Assembly (NCBI GenBank): GCA_028283625.1
Contig: JAPWKG010000030.1
Span: 1 to 64,000 of the forward strand
DNA length: 64,000 bases
Reading direction: 5' to 3'
DNA from: Acidobacteriaceae bacterium
Lineage (GTDB): Bacteria; Acidobacteriota; Terriglobia; Terriglobales; Acidobacteriaceae
The notes under the pieces were generated by a model that saw nothing but the letters and a program-made list of their open reading frames with translations, ran no database searches and was not told the origin of the DNA. Position 1 is the first letter of the stretch. Each line of letters begins with the position of its first letter. Positions 16,848 to 28,719 of this stretch are shown piece by piece. A program made the translations under genes and the position numbers.

Positions 16848-18488
16848 CTACCCTTGCTTCCCGGCAGAACGAGTCTTCTGCACCCGCTCATTCAACAAGG
16901 CAATTACGCGATGCGAGCTCTCCGCAGCTCCCTCCTGCCAACCAACGATGTGGCTCAGGTGGTCCCCAGAAAAATAGATCGGCCCATCGGGCTGCAACAG
17001 CTGCTCGTAATTCGGATTGCCTTTATGAATCAGGCGCGGCGCTGAAGAGGCGGCGCCCTGCGAGACAGCCGATGCATTGCGAAGCTGGCCAGCACCGTAG
17101 CTGTCGATCCACGAGCCTTCGTTGTAGCGGACAAGGCCCCAGTTCACATACATCGGTTTTTCCAGCTCGATGCCATATCCCGGATGCAGGCGCTCAATCG
17201 TCTTACGGCTCTCTTCAAACTTCTGCGAAAGCGTCATCGTCTTCAACGGCGTCACGTGCTCTTCCGTGTACCCGGAGACAAAAACTCCGCGCTCTGAGAA
17301 GAATCCTTCCGAAGGAAACCAGACCGGGCTGCAGCCCTGGCTGACGAACTCCAGGCCACCATAGATGTTGAAGTCCTGCTCCCAGAAACGACGGCTCTCC
17401 CAGGCGATCTTGTACGCATCCCCGTATGTGCTCTGCTCGATGACGCTTTTAAACTCAGGGCTGAAATCGTTATTCGTTTTCTTCAACACGGAAAGCGGCA
17501 TGGTACAGATGCAGTAATCCGCCTCGACCTGCTGGGCAGCGCTGTGTTGCGTATATTCCACACGAACACCGTTGGCAGTCTTGCGGATCGCCGTCACCGG
17601 CGCTTCAAAACGAACCAGGTCTCCCAACGCCTTTGCAAAGGCATAGGGGATGCGATCCATGCCTCCCACCGGCTGGAACATCGTCGCCTGCCAATCAAAG
17701 GTCTCCTCAAAGAGCATGCCGTTCCAGAAATTCGCATCCAGCAGCGTGTGCATGTCCAGCGGCTGCGAGAGTTCACCCTCTACATCGCCTGCGCCAGGAG
17801 CGACCTTGTAGCCTGCGCGATCGGAGCCGACATACTTGTCGGCAGAGTCCAGCGGCCCGTAAAGACGCAGAAACTCCAGCATGCGCTCGCGATCCTGCTT
17901 GGAAAGCTCCTGATCGAGTGCACCGCCACGAATACTCTTCGAGAGCAGCTCCGAGACATGGCCACGCGTATCATTAATCGCCTGACGCTGCACCACCGGC
18001 CTTCCGCCATTGGCCTGATCGTTCTGCAAGAAACTGGAGCGCGTCGTATTGACCTCTACCTGCAGCGGAACGCCAAGCTTCTTGCAGTAATCCAGCATCA
18101 ACTTATGGACGGAGGGCAGGCGGGCCGGGCCAAAGTTCTGATAATGCCCCTCGTCCCAATCACAGTGCTGCACACTGCCATCCAGCAGCTCGACGGTATC
18201 GCCACCGCGCACGGTCCAGTTTCTGCCGCCCGGGCGCGAACGAGCCTCAAGCAGAACGCACTCATATCCCAGCGCACGGAGTTCGTAAGCAGCCACCAGA
18301 CCAGCGATACCGCCGCCAAGGATAACGACGCGTACGCCTTTGCCAACTCCCGGAGGAGCACTCGGCCTCGGCTCAGCCAAAGCTGAACGCGTGGGGAACA
18401 AACCTAAACCCTGCATGGCGACTACAGCTGCGCTGAAGCCACCCGCCTGACCGACACGCGTGAGAAACGTGCGACGAGTGAGACCCAT
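16848..18488 (-). CDS. Tat-exported flavin amine oxidase
   Basis: A 546-residue FAD amine oxidase of the monoamine / L-amino-acid oxidase family. These enzymes oxidise amines or amino acids to imines with release of hydrogen peroxide. The twin-arginine signal is TRRTFL (R5-R6) followed by a hydrophobic stretch. The FAD fold is GGGIAGLVAAYELRALG (about 55-71), with E-A-R-S-R-P-G-G-R-N downstream. The C-terminal segment PIYFSGDHLSHIVGWQEGA is the FAD-contact block of this family. The start has AGGACAGG upstream. The substrate is not predictable. The exported RidA follows in the same unit. Confidence 0.85.
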   Translation of the reverse strand: MGLTRRTFLTRVGQAGGFSAAVVAMQGLGLFPTRSALAEPRPSAPPGVGKGVRVVILGGGIAGLVAAYELRALGYECVLLEARSRPGGRNWTVRGGDTVELLDGSVQHCDWDEGHYQNFGPARLPSVHKLMLDYCKKLGVPLQVEVNTTRSSFLQNDQANGGRPVVQRQAINDTRGHVSELLSKSIRGGALDQELSKQDRERMLEFLRLYGPLDSADKYVGSDRAGYKVAPGAGDVEGELSQPLDMHTLLDANFWNGMLFEETFDWQATMFQPVGGMDRIPYAFAKALGDLVRFEAPVTAIRKTANGVRVEYTQHSAAQQVEADYCICTMPLSVLKKTNNDFSPEFKSVIEQSTYGDAYKIAWESRRFWEQDFNIYGGLEFVSQGCSPVWFPSEGFFSERGVFVSGYTEEHVTPLKTMTLSQKFEESRKTIERLHPGYGIELEKPMYVNWGLVRYNEGSWIDSYGAGQLRNASAVSQGAASSAPRLIHKGNPNYEQLLQPDGPIYFSGDHLSHIVGWQEGAAESSHRVIALLNERVQKTRSAGKQG

Positions 18489-18587
18489 CGATGTACCTGT
18501 CCTTATGATGAGGAACCTGAAGTGCTCGTGTATGTGTTGGGGGCCGAAACGAGGGAACTTCTCTCACTCTACAACATGAATTTGCGA

Positions 18588-20708
<2,121 letters not shown>

Positions 20709-20710
20709 TC

Positions 20711-20754
20711 AGTATAGGACGCCGCGAACAGGTAGAATGGTGATCGACAAGGAG
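20711..20754. promoter_or_regulatory. divergent ligA/yggX promoter region
   Basis: On the minus strand TATACT (20711-20716) ends 11 bases before the ligA ATG. On the plus strand TAGAAT (20733-20738) lies upstream of yggX, whose leader carries AAGGAG (20749-20754) 11 bases before ATG. The two -10 elements are only 16 bases apart, so the promoters must interfere or share flanking sequence. Confidence 0.5.
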
Positions 20755-20765
20755 ACAAGAAAACA

Positions 20766-21038
20766 ATGGCGCACATGGTGTTCTGCACGAAGTACAAAGC
20801 TGAGCTGGAAGGGCTGGATGAACCGCCGTTCGACTCCGACTTCGGCCAGAAGATCTACAAAAACGTGTCGAAAAAGGCGTGGGACGAGTGGATCGAGCGC
20901 CAGAAGATGCTGCTGAACGAGTATCGTCTGCAGCCCTGGACACGTGAAGCCCAGGAGTTTCTCGTCGAGCAGATGAACGAGTTTTTCTTCGGCACCGGCG
21001 GCGAACTTCCGAAGGAATACGTCGCTCCGACACACTAG
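20766..21038 (+). CDS. yggX: YggX family Fe(II)-trafficking protein
   Basis: A 90-residue cytoplasmic protein matching the YggX family in length and in its invariant features: N-terminal VFCTKYKAELEGLD with the redox-active cysteine (C7), GQKIYKNVSKKAWDEW, QKMLLNEYRL, and the hydrophobic closing helix. In enterobacteria YggX protects iron-sulfur clusters and limits Fenton chemistry. The start has an AAGGAG site. It is followed by a tRNA gene. Confidence 0.93.
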   Translation: MAHMVFCTKYKAELEGLDEPPFDSDFGQKIYKNVSKKAWDEWIERQKMLLNEYRLQPWTREAQEFLVEQMNEFFFGTGGELPKEYVAPTH

Positions 21039-21065
21039 GGCTGTCGAATCATCGGCTTTGCGTAG

Positions 21066-21071
21066 TACACT
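21066..21071 (+). promoter_or_regulatory. -10 element of tRNA-Pro
   Basis: TACACT lies 11 bases before the first base of the tRNA; the -35 region is weak. Confidence 0.45.
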
Positions 21072-21082
21072 AGAAAACGAGT

Positions 21083-21159
21083 CGGGACGTGGCTCAGCCT
21101 GGTAGAGCGCACCCTTGGGGTGGGTGAGGTCGCTAGTTCGAATCTAGTCGTCCCGACCA
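21083..21159 (+). tRNA. tRNA-Pro (anticodon GGG)
   Basis: A complete cloverleaf of 77 bases including an encoded CCA end. The acceptor stem is CGGGACG (21083-21089) with CGTCCCG (21149-21155). The anticodon stem CACCC/GGGTG encloses loop TTGGGGT (21115-21121), with GGG as anticodon at 21117-21119. The T arm contains TTCGAAT. GGG decodes CCC and CCU proline codons. Confidence 0.96.
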
Positions 21160-21180
21160 TTTACATTTCTGCTGAAAAGC

Positions 21181-21206
21181 AAAGGCCCGCCGAAGCGGGC
21201 CTTTTT
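21181..21206. terminator. intrinsic terminator after tRNA-Pro
   Basis: AAAGGCCCGC (21181-21190), CGAA loop, GCGGGCCTTT (21195-21204) plus further T residues. The flanking A and T tracts allow it to serve the convergent beta-barrel gene too. Confidence 0.9.
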
Positions 21207-21232
21207 CACTTCCCGGAAAGACTCCGGTCCGG

Positions 21233-22231
21233 TTAGAAACGTACGCCGAACTTTACCGGCAGGTAGGTCGTGCGGTTGGAGTTTGCCGGGAAGAAGTTGG
21301 TGGTATAGTCCGTTTCCTGGTTTACGGTCGCAGGGGTGATGCCGTAGCGCTGCGAGTTTAGCGTGACAACATAACGGATTTCCGTATACAGACGCGTGTT
21401 GGAAAAGTGCGACATCTTGTACGTGAAGCCGATACCGCCGTTGAAGCCAGGAGCGTTCGAGGTGTAGCTGTCGATCGGCTGGTTGGCGACGTACTGATAG
21501 CAGAAGCCATAGTATGGGTCGCAGTAGACTCCGGTGCCTGGCAGTGTGAAGGTTGTGGTCTTGTGGTAGAAACCAACGCCACCGGTGATATACGCGCCAA
21601 GGCCTTCATGCACGGGAATGTAGTAGGTCGGATCAACCGAGAATGACCAGACGTGCGCATAACCGTCCAGCACATTCTGCTGATAGATTCCCTGAGAGCC
21701 ATCCGGATCGTATACATAAGCCTGGTTGTAGAGCGTCTTGCCCGTCAGGCCCAGGTTGTCCCAGTTGAACTCGACGTTCACGCCGAAGTGCTTGTTGAAG
21801 TTGCGGCCCGCACCTACCTGGAAGCTCCAGCTAGGGTTGTAGTAGGACTGAGTATTGCCTACCGGCTTGGTGAAACCAGCGCCACCAAAGAACTCATACT
21901 TGTTTGAGCCGTCCGAGTTGGTGTTTCCGCCGCGATAACGCGGGCGACCATAGCGGCTGCGGCCACCATACTGCATGGCGTTCATCGAGCCTGCGAAGTC
22001 GAACTTATTTTCCGCAACAGCCACTTCATTCTGCTCGGAACTCGAAGAGAAGGTGGCCTCATCTGCGGATGCAGTCTTGGGAACTGCCAAATCCAACGTT
22101 CGGTTGGTGGCAGCGGCGGACTGCACTGCAGCCGGAGCGGTTGAGGTTTGGGCGTGCATCATCGCAAAGCTGCTGCCGACAAAAGCAGCAATAGCCAGAA
22201 ACCGGCGTCCTGAAAAAGGTAAAACCTGCAT
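21233..22231 (-). CDS. outer-membrane beta-barrel protein
   Basis: A 332-residue protein with a Sec signal peptide (GRRFLAIAAFVGSSFAMMHAQ). A variable linker (to about 120) precedes a region of alternating polar/hydrophobic strands rich in Tyr, Gly and Asn (YEFFGGAGFTKPVG, WSFQVGAGRNFNKHFG, YITGGVGFYHK, GGIGFTYKMSHF). It ends in phenylalanine (KFGVRF), the usual BAM recognition signal. This is an OmpA-like 8-strand barrel type; the ligand is unknown. Cysteines in YCDPYYGFCY may form a loop disulfide. ATG at 22231 is preceded by AAGGAG and an A-rich spacer. Confidence 0.82.
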   Translation of the reverse strand: MQVLPFSGRRFLAIAAFVGSSFAMMHAQTSTAPAAVQSAAATNRTLDLAVPKTASADEATFSSSSEQNEVAVAENKFDFAGSMNAMQYGGRSRYGRPRYRGGNTNSDGSNKYEFFGGAGFTKPVGNTQSYYNPSWSFQVGAGRNFNKHFGVNVEFNWDNLGLTGKTLYNQAYVYDPDGSQGIYQQNVLDGYAHVWSFSVDPTYYIPVHEGLGAYITGGVGFYHKTTTFTLPGTGVYCDPYYGFCYQYVANQPIDSYTSNAPGFNGGIGFTYKMSHFSNTRLYTEIRYVVTLNSQRYGITPATVNQETDYTTNFFPANSNRTTYLPVKFGVRF

Positions 22232-22250
22232 TTTTTTTAACTCCTTTATG

Positions 22251-22269
22251 CAATGGGGAAGCCCCATTG
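22251..22269 (-). promoter_or_regulatory. 5'-UTR hairpin next to the ribosome site of the beta-barrel gene
   Basis: CAATGGGG and CCCCATTG (8-bp perfect stem, three-base loop) end only four bases upstream of the AAGGAG ribosome site (22241-22246) in the transcript. It could stabilise the mRNA 5' end or tune translation. Confidence 0.45.
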
Positions 22270-22492
22270 GCTCCAAACACGATACGGAGATGAATGTCGC
22301 GTCCGTACCATCGTAAAATAGGCTCTCCTCATATAGCGTAGGACGGCAAAACGGCACTTTCGGATGCAAGTTCTGTCATTTCTGAACAAGACGTTGTAAC
22401 CCACAGCATCTAAACTGGATGAGTAGGCTCGTGAACGCTTTTGAGCGCTCCCTGTTCCAAGGTCCTGCAAACCAGGAAGGTACCTTTCGATC

Positions 22493-23482
22493 TTGCCGAA
22501 ACTTCTGTATTCTTCTGCCGCGCTGACCGCTCTGCTCTTCAGCTCTCTACGGCTTAGCGCCCAACAGGCGTCTCCTACTCTTCTCGCAGAGGCCCTCGAG
22601 AAAGCGCACGCTCCGCTGTTTCAACCACTTGCGCCCGCCGCAACCCCAGACGCGGCTTCGAGCTCCAGCACCGACTCGTCTCTGCCGGACGCGCCCAGCG
22701 AGATTCTCTTTCCGCAACAGCCTCAACAACCAAGTGCGCCTGCCGCTTCGCCGGAGAAATCCATCCGCGGTTGCGAAGGCTGTGGTGTTGACTCCCACGG
22801 AAACGCAATCCCGCTGGAGCGCCAGCAACCCAAGCGCATTCTTGGATTTATGCCGAACTTCCGCTCTGTTTCGGCAGGCGCGGCCCCGCCACCTCCCGGA
22901 TGGAAGTACAACTTCAAGGTCGCGACACATCAGGCGTTCGACTATTCGTCCTTCCTGTTTCTCGGCCTGACCTCCATCACCGCTGAGGGCATGAATTCGC
23001 ATCCCGTACTGGGCAAAGGAGTTGATGGATTCTGGGCCTACACCTGGCGCGGTTTCCTGGATAAAACCGATGGGACCTATCTGTCGGCGTGGCTTCTACC
23101 CTCGCTGCTGCACGAAGATACACGCTATTACCCGATGGGCTCGGGGCATTCGGTGATGATGCGGTCGCTCTACATCATCTCGCGCCAGGGAGTAGCCCGT
23201 ACCTACAGCGGACATGACACCCCGAATATCGCAGGCCTCGGCGGGAAAGCACTCACACAGATCATCTCGCGCAGCTACTATCCCAGCGGGGCGACCGACT
23301 TCGGCACCCTTGCGACCAAGTTCGGCTACTCGATCATGCGCGATGTGGGCTTCTCTGCCGTTCGCGAGTTCTATCCCGATATCGCCGCGCATTACGTGCG
23401 GAAACACCGCGCCAAGGTTGCGGCGCAGGCGGCACAGGATGCAGAAGACGCCGCAGGAACGCATCCCAGCACGCAACAGTAG
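22493..23482 (+). CDS. exported protein of an acidobacterial-type conserved family
   Basis: A 329-residue secreted or outer-membrane protein: signal peptide to about LSAQQ, then a Pro/Ser/Ala-rich linker, a small CEGCG motif (about 93-97), and QQPKRILGFMPNFRSVS near residue 115. This last motif is one I associate with exported proteins in Acidobacteria. The C-terminal 200 residues contain hydrophobic and aromatic stretches (FLFLGLTSITAEG, YTWRGFLDKTDGTYLSAWLLPSLLHEDTRY) and an Ala-rich end. No function is known. The start is TTG with AGGAAGG rather far upstream (about 13 bases). Confidence 0.65.
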   Translation: MPKLLYSSAALTALLFSSLRLSAQQASPTLLAEALEKAHAPLFQPLAPAATPDAASSSSTDSSLPDAPSEILFPQQPQQPSAPAASPEKSIRGCEGCGVDSHGNAIPLERQQPKRILGFMPNFRSVSAGAAPPPPGWKYNFKVATHQAFDYSSFLFLGLTSITAEGMNSHPVLGKGVDGFWAYTWRGFLDKTDGTYLSAWLLPSLLHEDTRYYPMGSGHSVMMRSLYIISRQGVARTYSGHDTPNIAGLGGKALTQIISRSYYPSGATDFGTLATKFGYSIMRDVGFSAVREFYPDIAAHYVRKHRAKVAAQAAQDAEDAAGTHPSTQQ

Positions 23483-23536
23483 TCCCGGGCGGACAGAACA
23501 ACGTCAGCCCCGGTACACTACAGAGCAAGTTAAGCC

Positions 23537-24232
23537 GTGAGTACAATTCGCAAGAACCTGGAACGAGTACGGAATCAGATGGAAGAAGCCTGCCACCGCG
23601 CAGGCCGCCCGTCGCAGCAAGTCCGTCTGATGGCGGTCTCCAAAACACATCCTGCCGACGCACTCCTCGAAGCCATGGAGGCCGGGCAGCATCTCTTTGG
23701 CGAAAACCGGGTACAGGAGTGGCAGACCAAGCAGGAAGCTCTGGCCGGGAAACAGGTGGAGATGCACCTGATCGGCCCGCTGCAATCGAACAAAACCACG
23801 CGCGCGGTAGAGACTTTCTCTGCGATTGACTCGCTCGACTCCCTGAGAATCGCGGCAAGGCTTGAGAGCACGGCAGCTTCACTGGATAAGTTTCTGCCCG
23901 TGCTGATCGAGGTCAAGCTTTCGCACGAGACATCCAAACACGGGCTGTCTCCGGACGCCCTTCCTTCCCTGCTCTCCGGCCTCAAAGACTTTCCGCACCT
24001 GCAGGCATGCGGGCTGATGACCGTGCCGCCCTACAGCGAGGACCCCGCGGATGCTCGTCCCTACTTTGCTCGTCTGCGCGCGCTGCGCGATCAGAACCTT
24101 GCCACTTCCCCGAAGCTTACGGAACTCTCCATGGGAATGAGCCACGACTTTGCCGTCGCCATTGAAGAAGGCTCCACCTGCATTCGCATCGGCACTGCCA
24201 TCTTCGGTAACCGGAGCTACCCGCAACCATGA
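23537..24232 (+). CDS. yggS: YggS/PROSC family PLP homeostasis protein
   Basis: A single-domain PLP-binding protein (alanine racemase N-terminal fold, no catalytic partner domain) that buffers pyridoxal phosphate and affects amino-acid and keto-acid balance. The PLP lysine is K36 in AVSKTHP. FGENRVQE, HLIGPLQSNK, the GLMTVPP loop and the C-terminal LSMGMSHDFAVAIEEGSTCIRIGTAIFG phosphate-binding block are characteristic. It starts with GTG. Its TGA overlaps the ATG of the following membrane gene (ATGA), indicating coupled translation. Confidence 0.93.
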   Translation: MSTIRKNLERVRNQMEEACHRAGRPSQQVRLMAVSKTHPADALLEAMEAGQHLFGENRVQEWQTKQEALAGKQVEMHLIGPLQSNKTTRAVETFSAIDSLDSLRIAARLESTAASLDKFLPVLIEVKLSHETSKHGLSPDALPSLLSGLKDFPHLQACGLMTVPPYSEDPADARPYFARLRALRDQNLATSPKLTELSMGMSHDFAVAIEEGSTCIRIGTAIFGNRSYPQP

Positions 24233-24639
24233 AGCCCTTTCTGGTCTACCTTGTCCGCATCACCGTGTGCTGGACGGTACTGCTCTCTCTGCTACGCACG
24301 CAATACCCTAAGGCGTCGTATGAAGAAGCAGGCTTCCCCCATCAGTACGCGATCACCGCAGCCTGCCTGACCGGCTTCGCGATTGTCGGCTGGGTACTGC
24401 GCTCTGATCAATCCAAAGGGATCGGTATGGCGACCTCTGCCTTCATCGCGTTTCTCTTCAGCATGGGCGTCTGCTATGCGATCCATGCTGCGGGGCTGGT
24501 GACCGGCACACCATGGGAGCAGTTCTATCGCGAAGATACGGCACTTGGCTTTCTCGTGCTTGCCCCGCTGGTTGTAAGCTTTCTCTCCAGCGTACTGAGT
24601 CTGCTGCCGGATCGCGTGACAAAAGACTTTGAGGCCTAA
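24229..24639 (+). CDS. small integral membrane protein
   Basis: A 136-residue protein with four predicted membrane helices (about 5-23, 42-58, 68-88, 107-125) and short charged loops. It overlaps yggS by four bases (ATGA). In other bacteria yggS is often followed by the YggT membrane family. This protein is a different length and I do not see YggT repeats, so I leave it unassigned. Confidence 0.7.
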   Translation: MKPFLVYLVRITVCWTVLLSLLRTQYPKASYEEAGFPHQYAITAACLTGFAIVGWVLRSDQSKGIGMATSAFIAFLFSMGVCYAIHAAGLVTGTPWEQFYREDTALGFLVLAPLVVSFLSSVLSLLPDRVTKDFEA

Positions 24640-24654
24640 TGCCTGGAGCGGTAG

Positions 24655-24855
24655 CTAACGGCGCGAAAGACTCAATACGCCGAAGACCGTAACCCCGGCC
24701 GCAGCACCGCAAAATAGACCCGCCATACGCGAAGCCAACTGCACCTGTTCTTGGGGGGTGCCAATGTAGTGGCCGTTACTAATCTTCTTGAGCGCCCACT
24801 GCCCGACGAGCAGCGCAACAACAAACGCAATGGCTAAGCGAAGCGCAACTCTCAT
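24655..24855 (-). CDS. small membrane protein coupled to the GH28 gene
   Basis: A 66-residue protein with two hydrophobic helices (LAIAFVVALLVGQWAL and GLFCGAAAGVTVFGVLSL) joined by a polar loop. Its ATG overlaps the TGA of the pectinase gene (ATGA), so it is expressed with it. No family is recognised. Confidence 0.6.
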   Translation of the reverse strand: MRVALRLAIAFVVALLVGQWALKKISNGHYIGTPQEQVQLASRMAGLFCGAAAGVTVFGVLSLSRR

Positions 24856-26126
24856 GGTTTCTCCTGCTTTCCTTCTTCAACTTGCGCCGAAGCAGCAATC
24901 TGCACTCCTTCACCGCCCTGCGGCAGCGCAATCCGAACATCCTCAAACGAGGCCTTAGCGTACGCCACGCGCATCGGGCGCAGAGCCTTCACCTGCACAT
25001 GCTGCAAACGGATGTTCTCAACCGGCGCTTCCGGCAAACCGACGATCATGCCACCGTCGGTGGAGCCTGTCGCGACGATCTGATCGAAAAGAATGTCATG
25101 CATGTGCGGCGTCAGGCGCTGTACCGGCGCCGCCACAACCGTCCCTTCAGGAAAAGCCTTCGGATAGTAGGCACTGACGAGAATCGGCACGGCCACACCG
25201 CTCATCGTGACATCGCGAAAGACAATCTTTGCAATCTCGCCGCCACGGTCGCGATTCGCTTTAATGCGTAGACCGTTCGCCGTACCCTGAAAGCGAACGT
25301 GCTCTATATCAATGTTGTTGGCTCCGCCGGAAAGCTCACTCCCGATCGAAAGACCGTGGCCATGCAGCATGTGGCAGTTGCGAATCACAACATGCGAGGT
25401 CGGAGCATCCGGTCCCGGTGAGTTCACCATACCGCTCTTGATCGCGATATTGTCATCACCGACATCAATGGTTGCGTTATCAATCACAACATTCGTCGAC
25501 GAAAAGGGGTCAATACCGTCCGTGTTGGGAGAGTGCGGATCGGCAAACACCCTAACGTTGTGAATGAAGACGTCCTTGGAGTAATACGGCACAATCTGCC
25601 AGTAAGCAGAGTTCTGCACCGTCACATTCTCAATGCGGACGTGCTGCACGTGGTCCAGCACCAGACCGCGCGGGCGCGTGTTGCTGCTCCCGAGCACTCC
25701 CGCGTCCTTCGTGCCGCGCGCCTGATCCCACCAGCTTTTGCCGTTTCCATCCAGCACACCGCCACCTGTAATGACGATGTGTTGCGCATCCGTTGCCGAG
25801 ACGAAGGCCTGATACCCGGGAGCGCGAAATTGCTCCTTGCGCGGGTAATCCCTGTGATCCGGTGACGCCAACAGCACAGCATCGGGCTCAACGTCGAGCG
25901 TGATGTTGGACCGCAGCACGATCGGAGCAACAAGGAACGTGCCTCCGGCAAGCCGCACCATGCCTCCACCTGGCCTTTCGGCGCAGACATCGATCGCATG
26001 CTGTACCGCTGCCGTATCTTTCGTCACGCCATCTGCGCGTGCTCCAAAGGTACGTGGATCGCAAACAGACTGCGCCCGGGAAAGCGGCGCAAGCAACGCG
26101 AGAGAAAGAAGAACGGCAGCGCGCAT
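24852..26126 (-). CDS. glycoside hydrolase family 28 (polygalacturonase-type)
   Basis: A secreted right-handed beta-helix enzyme of 424 residues that cleaves galacturonan-type linkages in pectin. The signal peptide is MRAAVLLSLALLAPLSRAQS. GH28 signatures in order are NTDGID (first catalytic Asp), GDDNIAIKSG (Asp pair), GHGLSIGSELSGG and LRIKANRDRGG (R-I-K substrate site). ATG 26126 follows AGGAG. It fits with the kduI/kduD genes elsewhere in the window, which process pectin-derived uronates. It lies 53 bases downstream of guaA, perhaps read through from it. Confidence 0.9.
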   Translation of the reverse strand: MRAAVLLSLALLAPLSRAQSVCDPRTFGARADGVTKDTAAVQHAIDVCAERPGGGMVRLAGGTFLVAPIVLRSNITLDVEPDAVLLASPDHRDYPRKEQFRAPGYQAFVSATDAQHIVITGGGVLDGNGKSWWDQARGTKDAGVLGSSNTRPRGLVLDHVQHVRIENVTVQNSAYWQIVPYYSKDVFIHNVRVFADPHSPNTDGIDPFSSTNVVIDNATIDVGDDNIAIKSGMVNSPGPDAPTSHVVIRNCHMLHGHGLSIGSELSGGANNIDIEHVRFQGTANGLRIKANRDRGGEIAKIVFRDVTMSGVAVPILVSAYYPKAFPEGTVVAAPVQRLTPHMHDILFDQIVATGSTDGGMIVGLPEAPVENIRLQHVQVKALRPMRVAYAKASFEDVRIALPQGGEGVQIAASAQVEEGKQEKP

Positions 26127-26179
26127 GGATTCAACTCCTGGCAAAAACAACGGTGCGCAGACAGGCTGAGCCTGTCCGC

Positions 26180-27751
<1,572 letters not shown>

Positions 27752-27757
27752 GTATCC

Positions 27758-27763
27758 AGTTTA
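27758..27763 (-). promoter_or_regulatory. TAAACT -10 element, likely leaderless guaA start
   Basis: On the minus strand TAAACT ends six bases before the guaA GTG, matching the geometry seen at uppP, ypdA and the two tetR genes. Confidence 0.45.
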
Positions 27764-27810
27764 TCCGGTCAGTGAGCACGTTGTGCACTCCCCCGCGGGG
27801 AAGACTTCGC

Positions 27811-28719
27811 CTATGCTCGGGGCATTTCGCAGAACAAGCGCAGCAGACTCACGAAACGAACCGTATGGAAGTAATCTGACGCCGCGCAATAAAGCACGAT
27901 CACTCCACCCCACCACCCCATCAGGAAGGGCTCTGTTGCGTGGTTGGAGAAGGGCAAAGGCGATGCAGAAAGAGTCATTGCCAGGACCAACAGCGCTATT
28001 TTCACGATGCAGAGCACAAGGCCGATCTCCAAAGCCGCCGCGCTGGCCTCTCTACGACGAACCGCCGTGCGCAGGCTGGCGAGCACTCCAAGACCATCCT
28101 GTGCATGCGCAGCAATCGCCAGTGAAAACGGCCAGCTCAAGGCAGCCCATCCGACAAAGAGCGTGAGCGAGAGAAGAATCACAATCGCCAGAAACAGCAG
28201 CACGTTCGGCTCCGCCCCCAGCATCGCGGAGGTTCTGAGAGTGCGGCGCGCGGCAAATAAGGTAAGGTCGCCCCAGAGACTCCACACCGCCAACAGACAG
28301 AAAGAACGCATCAGACGCAGACCATAGGTCACAGCGAAGCGAGGCCGGCTTGCGGGGGAAAATCGACGCACGAGCCTCATTTGCCCGAGCGTTCCTACAG
28401 CGGTCCACCAAAACAGGGCAACCGGCACGAACACAACCAGAGCACCGCGAGCCATCAACAATAGCCGCGCGCTTGCATTGCCAAGTGTAGCGGCCATCCG
28501 GTCCGGATGGAAAAAGGTAAGCTGCGACAGCTCCTCTGCCAGAGACAGCAAAGCGACCCGATGCTCCCACCCCCAAAACAGGATCGCGAGCAGAAGCGGC
28601 GCGCCGGCCAGCCAGCGCCAGCCGATTTCAAGCGCAGTGAGCGTAGGCCGTCGCCAAACACGCGCCATGACAGCTACAAGAGACTGCGTATTGCGCGTGT
28701 TTGGCGTTTGAGCGACCAC
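27811..28719 (-). CDS. polytopic membrane protein coupled to leuS
   Basis: A 302-residue inner-membrane protein with about six hydrophobic helices (LLLAILFWGWEH, ALVVFVPVALFWW, FCLLAVWSLWGDL, LLFLAIVILLSLTLFVGW, IGLVLCIVKIALLVLAM, GVIVLYCAASDYF). No catalytic motif or known family is recognisable. Its GTG overlaps the leuS TAG by one base (TAGTG), implying translational coupling. An internal ATG at 28668 is an alternative start. Confidence 0.65.
   Translation of the reverse strand: MVAQTPNTRNTQSLVAVMARVWRRPTLTALEIGWRWLAGAPLLLAILFWGWEHRVALLSLAEELSQLTFFHPDRMAATLGNASARLLLMARGALVVFVPVALFWWTAVGTLGQMRLVRRFSPASRPRFAVTYGLRLMRSFCLLAVWSLWGDLTLFAARRTLRTSAMLGAEPNVLLFLAIVILLSLTLFVGWAALSWPFSLAIAAHAQDGLGVLASLRTAVRRREASAAALEIGLVLCIVKIALLVLAMTLSASPLPFSNHATEPFLMGWWGGVIVLYCAASDYFHTVRFVSLLRLFCEMPRA

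Noticed and set aside
24229-24639. Assignment of the membrane protein after yggS as YggT
   Set aside because: Length and helix pattern differ and the YggT repeat motif is not visible.
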